14,760 bases of DNA from Clostridium sp. UBA1056. Lineage in GTDB: Bacteria > Bacillota > Clostridia > Clostridiales > Clostridiaceae. Below are positions 7,176-14,231 of this stretch, piece by piece (the stretch's first letter is position 1; each line of letters begins with the position of its first letter). The stretch lies in the NCBI GenBank assembly GCA_002316385.1, contig DCDL01000025.1:1-14760 (forward strand). The letters run 5' to 3'. Below the pieces are notes generated by a model. The model saw only the letters and a list, made by a program, of their open reading frames with translations. It was not told the origin of the DNA and did no database searches. Made by a program: the position numbers and the translations under genes.

Positions 7176-8714
7176 CTATATTTTATCATAGCATTTTAAA
7201 ATATCTTCATAGATTTTCTTTATAAAATCTGAATTCACTTCACTTTCAATTGTAAACCTAATAACTTTCTTATCATTTTTTAGCCCATAACTTTTCCTCT
7301 TCTCTGGTAATATATAAATATCTACAACTAACTTCTCTTCTATTAAAACTTCTTGGTTTAAATTATATTTTTCTTCTATAATTCCTATAAAAGAAATATC
7401 TCCATTTAGGTAGTTTACTCTATTGTTTAAAATATCATTACATCCTTCCAATCCTAAAAAACTTTCTAATGGTATATATTCTAAACCATAGCATGATCCT
7501 ATAATGCTATTTGTAAATGAAATAGCATTATATCCATACGCTCTAAAGACTCTTAATAAGTTTATTAGAATTCCTAGAAGTCTTTTTTCATCATTGTCAT
7601 ATATAACTACTATAGGTATTTCATCATAATACTCTAGTTCTATCTCGTTATTAAAAAGAGGATTATAATATATCTTTTCATTTTTCTCTTCTAACATATG
7701 AATTACACTATAATCACTTTTATCTCTGTTTATTATTACTAATTCATTATGATATTCTTCCAATAATTTCAATAAAGTTCTTGATGGTAATTCATTGATA
7801 TCTAAAATTATAGTATCTACCTGTGATAAATCTTTTTTGTGAAGATTTAAATATTGTATTATTTCCTCAAAAATATATATAAGAGAGCTATTGTCTAACT
7901 CCATAATATTGTAGATATTAAATATAAAGTTATTATTTAAATACCTATTATAATTAGTAGTAAAAATAATAGCCTTCTTTATCCATTCTAAATTTGTAAT
8001 TACTTCATAAAAAACAATTTCACTATTATAATTTAAAGAGTTTTTCCAAAGAATTTCTTTAATATTTTCTAATTCCAAATTCTCTTTCTTTATTTCGGCT
8101 ACCTTTGATGTTATTAACGGTGCTGCATAACTATTACACCTTTTAGAAATTATCCTTTCATCATTATAATTTATTAAAGAATGAGTACTGTTGCAAGTTA
8201 TCTCAACATTGTCTTTAGCATTAATATTATATATAAACTCGTTTTCTTTAAGACTATGGTTGAAATCACATTTTACTCCAATAACCTGATGAAAAACTGC
8301 TGGATACGAAACATATCCCTCATTACAGCTTGCTGCTACTACTATTATATTATTTTCATTTGCTTTAATAATAGATTCTTTTAAATTTCTAATATCTTCA
8401 TCATATCCTATCGTTCCTATACTCATATTTATTACATCTACTTGATTATTAATACACCACTGTATAGCAGTGCAGAGCTTGTCTACGCTTCCTTCCATAT
8501 TAGTAAGGATCTTTATGCTGCTCAAAACTACATCCTTAGAGTATTTCATTATAATACCTGCACATATAGTTCCATGACTTTTTGTATTTTTGTCATAATC
8601 TACTCTATTTATAATTTCTAAATTTTCTTTAACCTCGACATTTTTTAATAGCTCTAGATTAAAGAATCCTTCATTGACTCCATCATCTATTATAGCTACA
8701 TGTATTTTTTTCAT
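7176..8714 (-). CDS. Cytosolic subtilisin-like (S8) protease, putative leader peptidase, with TIGR04066-like C-terminal region
   Basis: A 512-residue protein. The first 240 residues are a subtilisin-type serine protease with all three catalytic positions: Asp10 in IIDDGV, His47 in SHGTICAG and Ser195 in NSYAAP, plus the oxyanion Asn131 in AASCNEGY. The sequences around His and Ser differ from the canonical HGTHVAG and GTSMAAP, so this is a divergent member. There is no signal peptide, propeptide or membrane segment, so it should act in the cytosol. Residues about 247-512 are not protease. By eye they align along their length with the TIGR04066-type protein encoded two genes upstream (see finding). 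It starts seven bases after the ACP-like gene and has only a weak ribosome binding site, which suggests translational coupling. Inferred job: cleavage of the modified precursor peptides, since the exporter lacks its own peptidase domain. That role is not shown by sequence. Confidence 0.82.
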   Translation of the reverse strand: MKKIHVAIIDDGVNEGFFNLELLKNVEVKENLEIINRVDYDKNTKSHGTICAGIIMKYSKDVVLSSIKILTNMEGSVDKLCTAIQWCINNQVDVINMSIGTIGYDEDIRNLKESIIKANENNIIVVAASCNEGYVSYPAVFHQVIGVKCDFNHSLKENEFIYNINAKDNVEITCNSTHSLINYNDERIISKRCNSYAAPLITSKVAEIKKENLELENIKEILWKNSLNYNSEIVFYEVITNLEWIKKAIIFTTNYNRYLNNNFIFNIYNIMELDNSSLIYIFEEIIQYLNLHKKDLSQVDTIILDINELPSRTLLKLLEEYHNELVIINRDKSDYSVIHMLEEKNEKIYYNPLFNNEIELEYYDEIPIVVIYDNDEKRLLGILINLLRVFRAYGYNAISFTNSIIGSCYGLEYIPLESFLGLEGCNDILNNRVNYLNGDISFIGIIEEKYNLNQEVLIEEKLVVDIYILPEKRKSYGLKNDKKVIRFTIESEVNSDFIKKIYEDILKCYDKI

Positions 8715-8721
8715 AATACTG

Positions 8722-9000
8722 TTAACTTATTTCGGTATATATTATTTCTAATATATTGTTAAAGGTTGAGAATCTTCCCTTTACTACCTCTTCTTCTGGA
8801 ATTATAATATTAAATTTTTTCTCTACATCTTTAAAAAGATATAATAAATCTAGAGTATTTAGCTTAAGTTTTGCTCCTAAAAGATGTGAATCTAAATATT
8901 CTCTATATCTTTCTTTAAAATCTAAATTATATCTTTCCTTGAAAAGTGAAATTAACCCATCTTTTACACAATCCCTCTCATGTATAGGTAAAGTTTCCAT
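8722..9000 (-). CDS. Acyl-carrier-related protein of peptide maturation operon
   Basis: A 92-residue helical protein that aligns with acyl carrier proteins in its second half. The segment NTLDLLYLFKDVEKKF (48-63), followed by NIIIPEEE, lies where a normal ACP has DSLD...EEF followed by GIEIPDEE. The serine that normally carries phosphopantetheine is therefore replaced by Thr49, so conventional loading is doubtful. I recall a TIGRFAM family of acyl-carrier-related proteins found only in this type of clostridial peptide cluster, and this fits it. The start ATG has AGGAGG at seven bases. It lies 99 bases after the TIGR04066-type gene and seven bases before the protease. It may be a docking or scaffold protein; its function is unknown. 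Confidence 0.72.
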   Translation of the reverse strand: METLPIHERDCVKDGLISLFKERYNLDFKERYREYLDSHLLGAKLKLNTLDLLYLFKDVEKKFNIIIPEEEVVKGRFSTFNNILEIIYTEIS

Positions 9001-9099
9001 ATGATTTCCTCCTTAATTTTATACAAAGTTATAAAAACCTTAGTCTATCATATATCCTGTAAATTAGCGGTGAAAAATAATCTAGTTAATATTTGATTC

Positions 9100-10206
9100 C
9101 TATATAATCTCTTCTCCATTAGATAAAATATTTGTAATATATTTTGACATGCTTTTTCCATCTTCTATATTTAATATATTAAATATAGGTTTAGAACTTT
9201 TGTACTTGTCCTTCTTGAAATCTATAAAATCTGAATCAATTATAGTATATATGGTACTATTATTATTTTCTGACTCTTGATAATCATAAAATATATTAGA
9301 AAGATTATAGCAATCAATATTACAGTCAAACTTATATTTTAGCACCCTCTCAACTTCTTCAAAATATTCCTTATCATAATTTTTTGTGTATAATAAACTA
9401 AGTATTGTGGTGTCTGGCTTTACAGCATTACATACCAAATATGGTATAATTCCAAAATTATTATTTAATACTTTTCCTATAGGCATTATTCCTTCTGGCA
9501 CACCTATTATAATAGCATCAGGATTTTCATTCTTTTCTATCTCCTTTACTAATCTGTTAAACATAAGTATTTTTTTACTTTCTCTAATCTGATCATCAAA
9601 CATGAAGTTTGGAAAATTATGCATTCCAAAAACTTCACCATGGTTTTTGCTTCCAATGATACTAGTTCTATATCCCATTTCTCCCAAATCTCTTTTTAAA
9701 GTAAGCTGTATATCAAACTTATTTGTTCTACTTGCTATAGACATTATAAATATTACTGGTACATTTATATCATATAATTCACCCTTTATAATATTAGAAT
9801 TATAAGTTTCATTATTGTAATATTTAAATATAACTCCAATACTCTCGCATAACTTTTTCAATGCCATTTTACTTTCATTATCTAAAATTTTCGTACATAT
9901 CAGGTTCTTTTTTTCCTGTAAAATTTCTTTAACTTTAGGAAATATATAGGTATTGAAGTCTAAATCATTATATGAATCTACTAATATTACAGTATCAAAA
10001 TCCTCATCTACTTCATTAAAGCTTTTGACTACCTCTATCCCACAGTGTTTTTCTTTACACACGCCTAAAACATCATTCCCATGTAATCCCCATCCTGGTG
10101 GAGAAACTGCTCCTACAACTTGAAAATCTTTATTAAAATAATCATATCTAAAAAAGTATGCTGATTCTATATCATATGGATAAACTACGCCCCTCAATCT
10201 ATTCAC
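9100..10206 (-). CDS. Peptide maturation system protein, TIGR04066 type
   Basis: A 368-residue protein with alternating beta strands and helices, probably cytosolic. Visible elements are an N-terminal GVVYPYDIE strand (6-14), a DTVILVDSY strand (71-79), the VPVIFIMSIASRTNKF segment (149-164), a GEVFGMHNFP motif (190-199) and DAIIIGVPEG (230-239). It has no Walker A or known catalytic motif that I can name. Its place beside a radical SAM maturase, Cys-rich precursors and an ACP-like gene matches the TIGR04066 family, known only from such clusters. This assignment is from memory of the family context. The start is a GTG at 10206, supported by AGGAGG nine bases upstream, just 18 bases after the radical SAM stop. 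The strand pattern suggests a nucleotide- or substrate-binding fold. Its function is unknown. Confidence 0.72.
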   Translation of the reverse strand: MNRLRGVVYPYDIESAYFFRYDYFNKDFQVVGAVSPPGWGLHGNDVLGVCKEKHCGIEVVKSFNEVDEDFDTVILVDSYNDLDFNTYIFPKVKEILQEKKNLICTKILDNESKMALKKLCESIGVIFKYYNNETYNSNIIKGELYDINVPVIFIMSIASRTNKFDIQLTLKRDLGEMGYRTSIIGSKNHGEVFGMHNFPNFMFDDQIRESKKILMFNRLVKEIEKNENPDAIIIGVPEGIMPIGKVLNNNFGIIPYLVCNAVKPDTTILSLLYTKNYDKEYFEEVERVLKYKFDCNIDCYNLSNIFYDYQESENNNSTIYTIIDSDFIDFKKDKYKSSKPIFNILNIEDGKSMSKYITNILSNGEEII

Positions 10207-10224
10207 TTTTACACACCTCCTACT

Positions 10225-11667
10225 TTAGTAAGTGAAATAGTTTATATCACTTTCTTCAAAGTCACATCCCATCTCATTGAGAAAACAAAATTCCTTTAAA
10301 TTTTCCTCTGTAGCATGTCTAACTCTACTACAATTCATTATTTTCTTATCTTTAGATAGTATGTCCATATCATCTGCATAGGCACAACATAAATAGCAAT
10401 ATCTATAACTCCAGCAATCTTTACACTCATCTTCGCTAACTTTACCCACATTTAAAATATTTTGTATTTTATCTATATACAATCCATCAGTTATATTTCC
10501 AATCTTCATAATATTAGATAATTCACTAACTCTCTCACATGGATAAAAATTCCCTTCAACATTTAAGAATAGTTTTCTTATACCTGGCATACATGGACCA
10601 CTTGGATGACCTATATCAGGAATTTCATTATTTAATTCTCTTTTATAAAAGGTATCTTTTAGTCTTAAAAATTCCTTATCAAAGAGTTTAGATACATATT
10701 TTTCATCTAATCTACCTACCTTATTTAGTAATACTTTAAACCTCTCGTATCCAGTACTTACCATAACATCTTCATTAACCCTTCTCTCTTCTTTAGAGTA
10801 ATTCTCTGCCATGGAGCTTAAATTTACCTTAAAATCTTTAACATCATCATATTCACTAAAGAACTTCTTAGTACACTCAAAATCTGAAGTACCATCTAGC
10901 ACTGCATTAAATCTAATATATTTATCTACATAGCCCTCATATACACTTTTAAACTTTGATATATTCTTCATTATGGTTTTAAATGTTCCATTACCATTGC
11001 TTGCAAAGGTTCTATTCCTATCGTGAATTTCTTCTGGTCCATCCAAACTAATCAATAAGCTAAATTTATTTTCTGCAAGGAATTTCATAATTTCATCTGT
11101 TAAAATTGTACCATTTGTGGTCATATGGAATTGTAATTTTTTCCCTTCAGCATTTACCTCAGCATATTCTACACACTGTTTTATAAAATCAAACCTTAAA
11201 AGAGGTTCTCCTCCATAAAAACCTATATCTATTCTATTAGATTCACTTGAATTATTTATTACATAATCAATGCCCTTCTTTGCAATTTCAAAGGACATGC
11301 TTTTTTCATTGTGTATTCTATTATCATAAGTACCAGAATAAGCACAATATGCACATCTTAAATTACATTGTTGAGTCACCTGAAGTGTTAAAACATTCAT
11401 CCTATTCTTTATATAAAAAGGCATTAACTCCGTAGCTGGATGTTCTATTGTCTTCATTCTTTTACTACTTAAAAATCCATTTTCTCTTAATACATTTAAC
11501 TTTTCTAAAGTATCAACACTGATATCTTTCTCATTAATTTTATCCTTATTTTTTAAACAATTATATACATCCTCTGAAGTGCTTATAATGCTATTGCTAT
11601 TTACATCATATATATAGTAATTATCTGCAGTTTTAAAGGTATGTATAAAAGCATCCTTAATACTCAT
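10225..11667 (-). CDS. ccpM: Radical SAM/SPASM maturase for Cys-rich peptides (CcpM type)
   Basis: A 480-residue radical SAM peptide-modifying enzyme. Residues 1-90 look like a PqqD/RRE-type winged-helix region that binds the precursor leader (YYIYDVNSNSIISTSEDVY). The radical SAM core carries the 4Fe-4S motif CNLRCAYC (Cys101, Cys105, Cys108), the SAM-contact GGEP (152-155) and the TTNGT strand. The C-terminal SPASM-type region has Cys359, Cys377, Cys415, Cys418, Cys424, Cys427/428 and Cys446, enough for two auxiliary clusters. Relatives form thioether crosslinks from Cys thiols in precursor cores, which agrees with the CxCxCxC precursors beside it. The ATG has AGGAG at eight bases. It follows the third precursor locus by 128 bases, with a hairpin between. 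The chemistry (alpha- or beta/gamma-thioether, or other) cannot be told from the sequence. Confidence 0.9.
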   Translation of the reverse strand: MSIKDAFIHTFKTADNYYIYDVNSNSIISTSEDVYNCLKNKDKINEKDISVDTLEKLNVLRENGFLSSKRMKTIEHPATELMPFYIKNRMNVLTLQVTQQCNLRCAYCAYSGTYDNRIHNEKSMSFEIAKKGIDYVINNSSESNRIDIGFYGGEPLLRFDFIKQCVEYAEVNAEGKKLQFHMTTNGTILTDEIMKFLAENKFSLLISLDGPEEIHDRNRTFASNGNGTFKTIMKNISKFKSVYEGYVDKYIRFNAVLDGTSDFECTKKFFSEYDDVKDFKVNLSSMAENYSKEERRVNEDVMVSTGYERFKVLLNKVGRLDEKYVSKLFDKEFLRLKDTFYKRELNNEIPDIGHPSGPCMPGIRKLFLNVEGNFYPCERVSELSNIMKIGNITDGLYIDKIQNILNVGKVSEDECKDCWSYRYCYLCCAYADDMDILSKDKKIMNCSRVRHATEENLKEFCFLNEMGCDFEESDINYFTY

Positions 11668-11705
11668 TTTCTCAACTCCTATATTTTTTAATATTTAGCA
11701 TACAG

Positions 11706-11722
11706 GCTGCCTAAAAGGCAGC
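11706..11722 (-). promoter_or_regulatory. Hairpin between third precursor and radical SAM gene
   Basis: GCTGCCT (11706-11712) and AGGCAGC (11716-11722) form a 7-bp GC-rich stem with a three-base loop in an otherwise AT-rich gap. No U-tract follows on the minus strand, so it is not a full terminator. It may act as an attenuator or mRNA processing site that keeps maturase mRNA below precursor mRNA. Confidence 0.5.
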
Positions 11723-11795
11723 TATATAATTTTAAAATCCTAATAAATCTCTAAAGCATTATTTAAATATAAGATAGAAATAACTTTTCTCTTTA

Positions 11796-11947
11796 TCACA
11801 TAGCATCCGTTATATTATTATATGTCTTAGCATCAGTTCTTTCAGAAGCAAAATCTTCATAATACCTACACTCACAACCACACCCACAGAAGCAAAATGC
11901 CGATATCATAATACTATTAGTTTTATGTGTCTTTTTAATTTTTTCAT
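11796..11947 (-). pseudogene. Third Cys-rich RiPP precursor, leader and core in different frames
   Basis: A precursor of the same family as the two at 13898-14231. An ATG at 11947 with a good GGGGG ribosome site opens MKKLKRHIKLIVL and then hits a TGA at 11908-11906. One frame over, the sequence reads a full core: five alternating Cys in FCFCGCGCECR, then YYED, SER, and on to a TGA at 11796, matching the other precursors residue by residue. One extra A in either of the two A runs after the ATG (six A at 11944-11939, or five A at 11936-11932) would restore a 50-residue peptide starting MKKLKKTH or MKKIKKTH. The internal ATG at 11909 has no ribosome site. It is therefore a fresh frameshift mutation, a sequencing error in a homopolymer, or a slippage-dependent gene. 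The core is free of stops, which argues against long decay. Confidence 0.75.
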
Positions 11948-12013
11948 ACTTTAAACCCCCTATTATACTTTAATAATGAACTTATATATTTTTATATTAA
12001 GATTTATATAGGA

Positions 12014-13777
12014 TTAGATAACAAGACTTGATTGTTCCTTGATTATTTTCATATAGGTTTTACTCCATCTAACCAGTTCCTCATGTGTACCAATAGATTC
12101 AATAATTCCTTTATCTAGTACAATTATTTTATTTAGCTCCTTTAGGACATAAGGTCTATGGGTTATAAAAATAATAGTATTTTCCTTAAACTCATTTAAA
12201 AATAATTGATTAAGCTGATTTTCAGATTTTAAATCTATGTTTGAAGTGGCCTCATCCAATATAACGATATTACTTTTCTTAAAAAGAGCTCTTGAAATAA
12301 TTAACTTTTGCTTCTCTCCACCAGAGAAGTTACTGCCATTATTCCCCAACTCAGCTTCAATCCCATCATCCAGTTCGTCTACAAAATCATAAGCTCCACT
12401 TAATTTTAATAATTCATTAATTCTCTCATCAGGTGTACTCTTAAATAGAGCAACATTTTCCCTTATAGAACCATTAAATATATAGCTATTTTGATTTATA
12501 ACAGAAATATTTTTTCTTAAATCTCTAGTATTTATATTTTTTATATCAATTCCATCTATATATACCTCACCATGAGATGGCTCATAAATCTTAAGTAATA
12601 TATCTAGAAGCGTTGACTTTCCAGAACCGTTAAGTCCTATAATAGCCACCTTCTCTCCTTTACTTATATTAAAGCTTATATCTTTTAAAACTTCATTCCC
12701 TTTAGAGTATGAAAAGTGAATATTTCTAAATTCAATGTTCCCTTGTATTTGATCTTTAGAAACTCTAATACACTTTTTATCACTTGAAGATAATTCTTTT
12801 GAAGTTACTTTATCTAAAAAATCAAATAATCTTTTAGATGATAATAAAATTTTAGCCATATCGTATTTTATATTGAATAATGAAGCAGTTTGTTGGATTA
12901 CTCTAAAACTATAGGTTGAAAAAGCAAATAATCCTCCAAGTGTAAAAGTTTTTCTTAGAATAAGAAATCCTCCAAATATATATATAAATGCCGATATGAA
13001 TTGTAAAAATATAATATCTGTACACATATTTGAGGAATCTATGATTCTTGACTTTATATCTGTTTTTATTATTTTTCTTTGCCATATAGTAAATTGTTTC
13101 ATTATAGAGTCTTCAATCCCTAAAAGCTGAATTTCTTTAATTCCAGCTAATTTATCACCATACCATTTAGAATACTCTTTATAATAATCCATATATTTTT
13201 TGTAATATGTTTTTCTTATTTCAGTAAAATGTTTTGTAATAATATATTTAAGTGGAATTATGAGTAATATGATAATTGAAAGTCTATAATCTATACTTAT
13301 AAGTGCAATAAATCCTCCTATAATCTTGAAAATATTAAAAATCCTCATAACAAAACTCTCATCAACTATCTTAGTAATGTTTCTTATATCCATATCTATA
13401 TTATTCATAATTTCTGTAAAGTTTTTATTATTTATATATCCCATATCTATGTTAATTAATTTTCTAACAGCTATGCTGCTAAGTTTATAGTTAAACATAT
13501 TACCTACATATGTGCTAAGCTTTACTTCTATTAAACCTAGACATTGATCTATAATAACTAATACTAAAATTAATATAGTAACTTTAATCACCATAGATAT
13601 ATCATTTTTTAATAAACCATCATCTATAGCTTTTTTATTAAGTATAGGTAAGATAAAATTTATCCCCGTTGAAACTATCATAATTATCACAATGAAAATG
13701 ATTTTTTTCTTATAAACTGATATATATTTTAAAATTCTTTTCAATATTTGCTTATCATCTCCAGAAATAAATATCAC
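12014..13777 (-). CDS. ABC transporter, fused membrane and ATPase domains, peptide exporter
   Basis: A 587-residue half-transporter that should work as a homodimer in the cell membrane to export the modified peptide. Residues about 20-310 form the six-helix exporter domain. The ATPase domain follows: Walker A GLNGSGKST (381-389), Q-loop Gln429, signature FSGGEKQ (484-490), Walker B IVILDEA (504-510) and switch His540. There is no N-terminal C39 peptidase domain, so leader removal must be done elsewhere, probably by the subtilase at the end of the operon. The longest frame starts at GTG 13777, but that GTG lies inside the best ribosome site, AAAGGAAGTGAT, which matches the 16S complement at all but one base. 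An ATT three codons on is better spaced, so the exact start is uncertain by a few residues. It lies between precursors two and three. Confidence 0.9.
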   Translation of the reverse strand: MIFISGDDKQILKRILKYISVYKKKIIFIVIIMIVSTGINFILPILNKKAIDDGLLKNDISMVIKVTILILVLVIIDQCLGLIEVKLSTYVGNMFNYKLSSIAVRKLINIDMGYINNKNFTEIMNNIDMDIRNITKIVDESFVMRIFNIFKIIGGFIALISIDYRLSIIILLIIPLKYIITKHFTEIRKTYYKKYMDYYKEYSKWYGDKLAGIKEIQLLGIEDSIMKQFTIWQRKIIKTDIKSRIIDSSNMCTDIIFLQFISAFIYIFGGFLILRKTFTLGGLFAFSTYSFRVIQQTASLFNIKYDMAKILLSSKRLFDFLDKVTSKELSSSDKKCIRVSKDQIQGNIEFRNIHFSYSKGNEVLKDISFNISKGEKVAIIGLNGSGKSTLLDILLKIYEPSHGEVYIDGIDIKNINTRDLRKNISVINQNSYIFNGSIRENVALFKSTPDERINELLKLSGAYDFVDELDDGIEAELGNNGSNFSGGEKQKLIISRALFKKSNIVILDEATSNIDLKSENQLNQLFLNEFKENTIIFITHRPYVLKELNKIIVLDKGIIESIGTHEELVRWSKTYMKIIKEQSSLVI

Positions 13778-13789
13778 TTCCTTTACTTA

Positions 13790-13836
13790 AGGCTTTGCTT
13801 TAAAATCCACCTACACAGAACTTTAAAACAAAGCCT
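13790..13836 (-). promoter_or_regulatory. Strand-specific hairpin between precursor two and exporter
   Basis: A 16-bp stem joins 13790-13805 and 13821-13836 with a 15-base loop. Fourteen pairs are Watson-Crick; the other two (13798/13828 and 13805/13821) are G-U wobbles only in the minus-strand RNA and C-A mismatches on the plus strand. The fold therefore belongs to the operon mRNA. It lies between the precursor stop and the exporter ribosome site and has no U-tract, so partial termination or mRNA processing and 3' protection of the precursor message is likelier than full termination. Confidence 0.6.
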
Positions 13837-13897
13837 AATGTTATTAAACTATGATCATTTTATTAATATGAATTAAACTTTTTATTATACCTTATTG

Positions 13898-14053
13898 TTA
13901 TACTCCCTCTGTGGCTATAGTATATTGTTTTGAATCATATCTTTCTGAAGTATTATCCTCATATGGTCTGCAATAACAACCACACATATAACAACTACAA
14001 TATGGTCTTAAAGTATTTTCTCGTTTCGTAGATCTTTTAACTAGCTTTTTCAT
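13898..14053 (-). CDS. Cys-rich RiPP precursor peptide (CLI_3235-type bacteriocin precursor), second gene
   Basis: A 51-residue peptide. The basic leader begins MKKLVKRSTKR and lacks a GG processing site. The core has five cysteines at 19, 21, 24, 26 and 28 (CSCYMCGCYC), followed directly by RPYED, then SERYDS and a Thr/Ala/Gly-rich end. The MKKLVKR start and the C-x-C-R-P-Y-E-D block are shared with the gene just upstream, so they are paralogues. The ATG has a GGAG site nine bases upstream. The gene follows the first precursor by 31 bases and is followed by a 16-bp hairpin. I recall this family as putative bacteriocin precursors in C. botulinum; activity here is not known. Likely substrate of the radical SAM enzyme, with Cys as crosslink donors. 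Confidence 0.85.
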   Translation of the reverse strand: MKKLVKRSTKRENTLRPYCSCYMCGCYCRPYEDNTSERYDSKQYTIATEGV

Positions 14054-14084
14054 ACTTAAAATCTCCTTTTTCACTATACATTAT

Positions 14085-14231
14085 TTATTGAGACGTTGTT
14101 GTGTGATAAGTATTAGATTGGAATCTTTCTCTATTAGCGTCCTCATATGGTCTGCAGTAACACCCACAACCACAAGCAAATGCTTTTATAGCCATTTGAT
14201 TTCTATCATTTCTTTTAACTAACTTTTTCAT
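14085..14231 (-). CDS. Cys-rich RiPP precursor peptide (CLI_3235-type bacteriocin precursor), first gene
   Basis: A 48-residue peptide opening the operon. The leader begins MKKLVKRNDRNQ and the core AFACGCGCYCRPYED has four cysteines at 20, 22, 24 and 26 in a strict C-x-C-x-C-x-C pattern. A tail with RERFQS and several Thr follows. It shares leader and CRPYED block with the second precursor but has one cysteine fewer. AGGAGG lies seven bases before the ATG, the strongest ribosome site of the three, consistent with high expression. No transmembrane segment or double-glycine motif is seen. Inferred fate: recognition through the short basic leader by the radical SAM enzyme, crosslinking, protease trimming and export. 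Confidence 0.85.
   Translation of the reverse strand: MKKLVKRNDRNQMAIKAFACGCGCYCRPYEDANRERFQSNTYHTTTSQ

Noticed and set aside
7090..7190. Possible plus-strand transposase remnant near the operon end
   Set aside because: A short open stretch follows an AAAGGAG-like sequence, but the ATG is followed at once by a stop and I recognise no transposase motif. The region is better explained by the minus-strand terminator.
8756..9004. 82-codon open frame on the plus strand over the ACP-like gene
   Set aside because: It is antisense to a gene with a strong ribosome site and recognisable carrier-protein pattern; repeated Leu/Ser content reflects the complement.
11962..11967. TATAAT on the minus strand just before the third precursor
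   Set aside because: Transcription would begin within the ribosome site, and no -35 is seen at the right distance. It is likely chance in AT-rich DNA.
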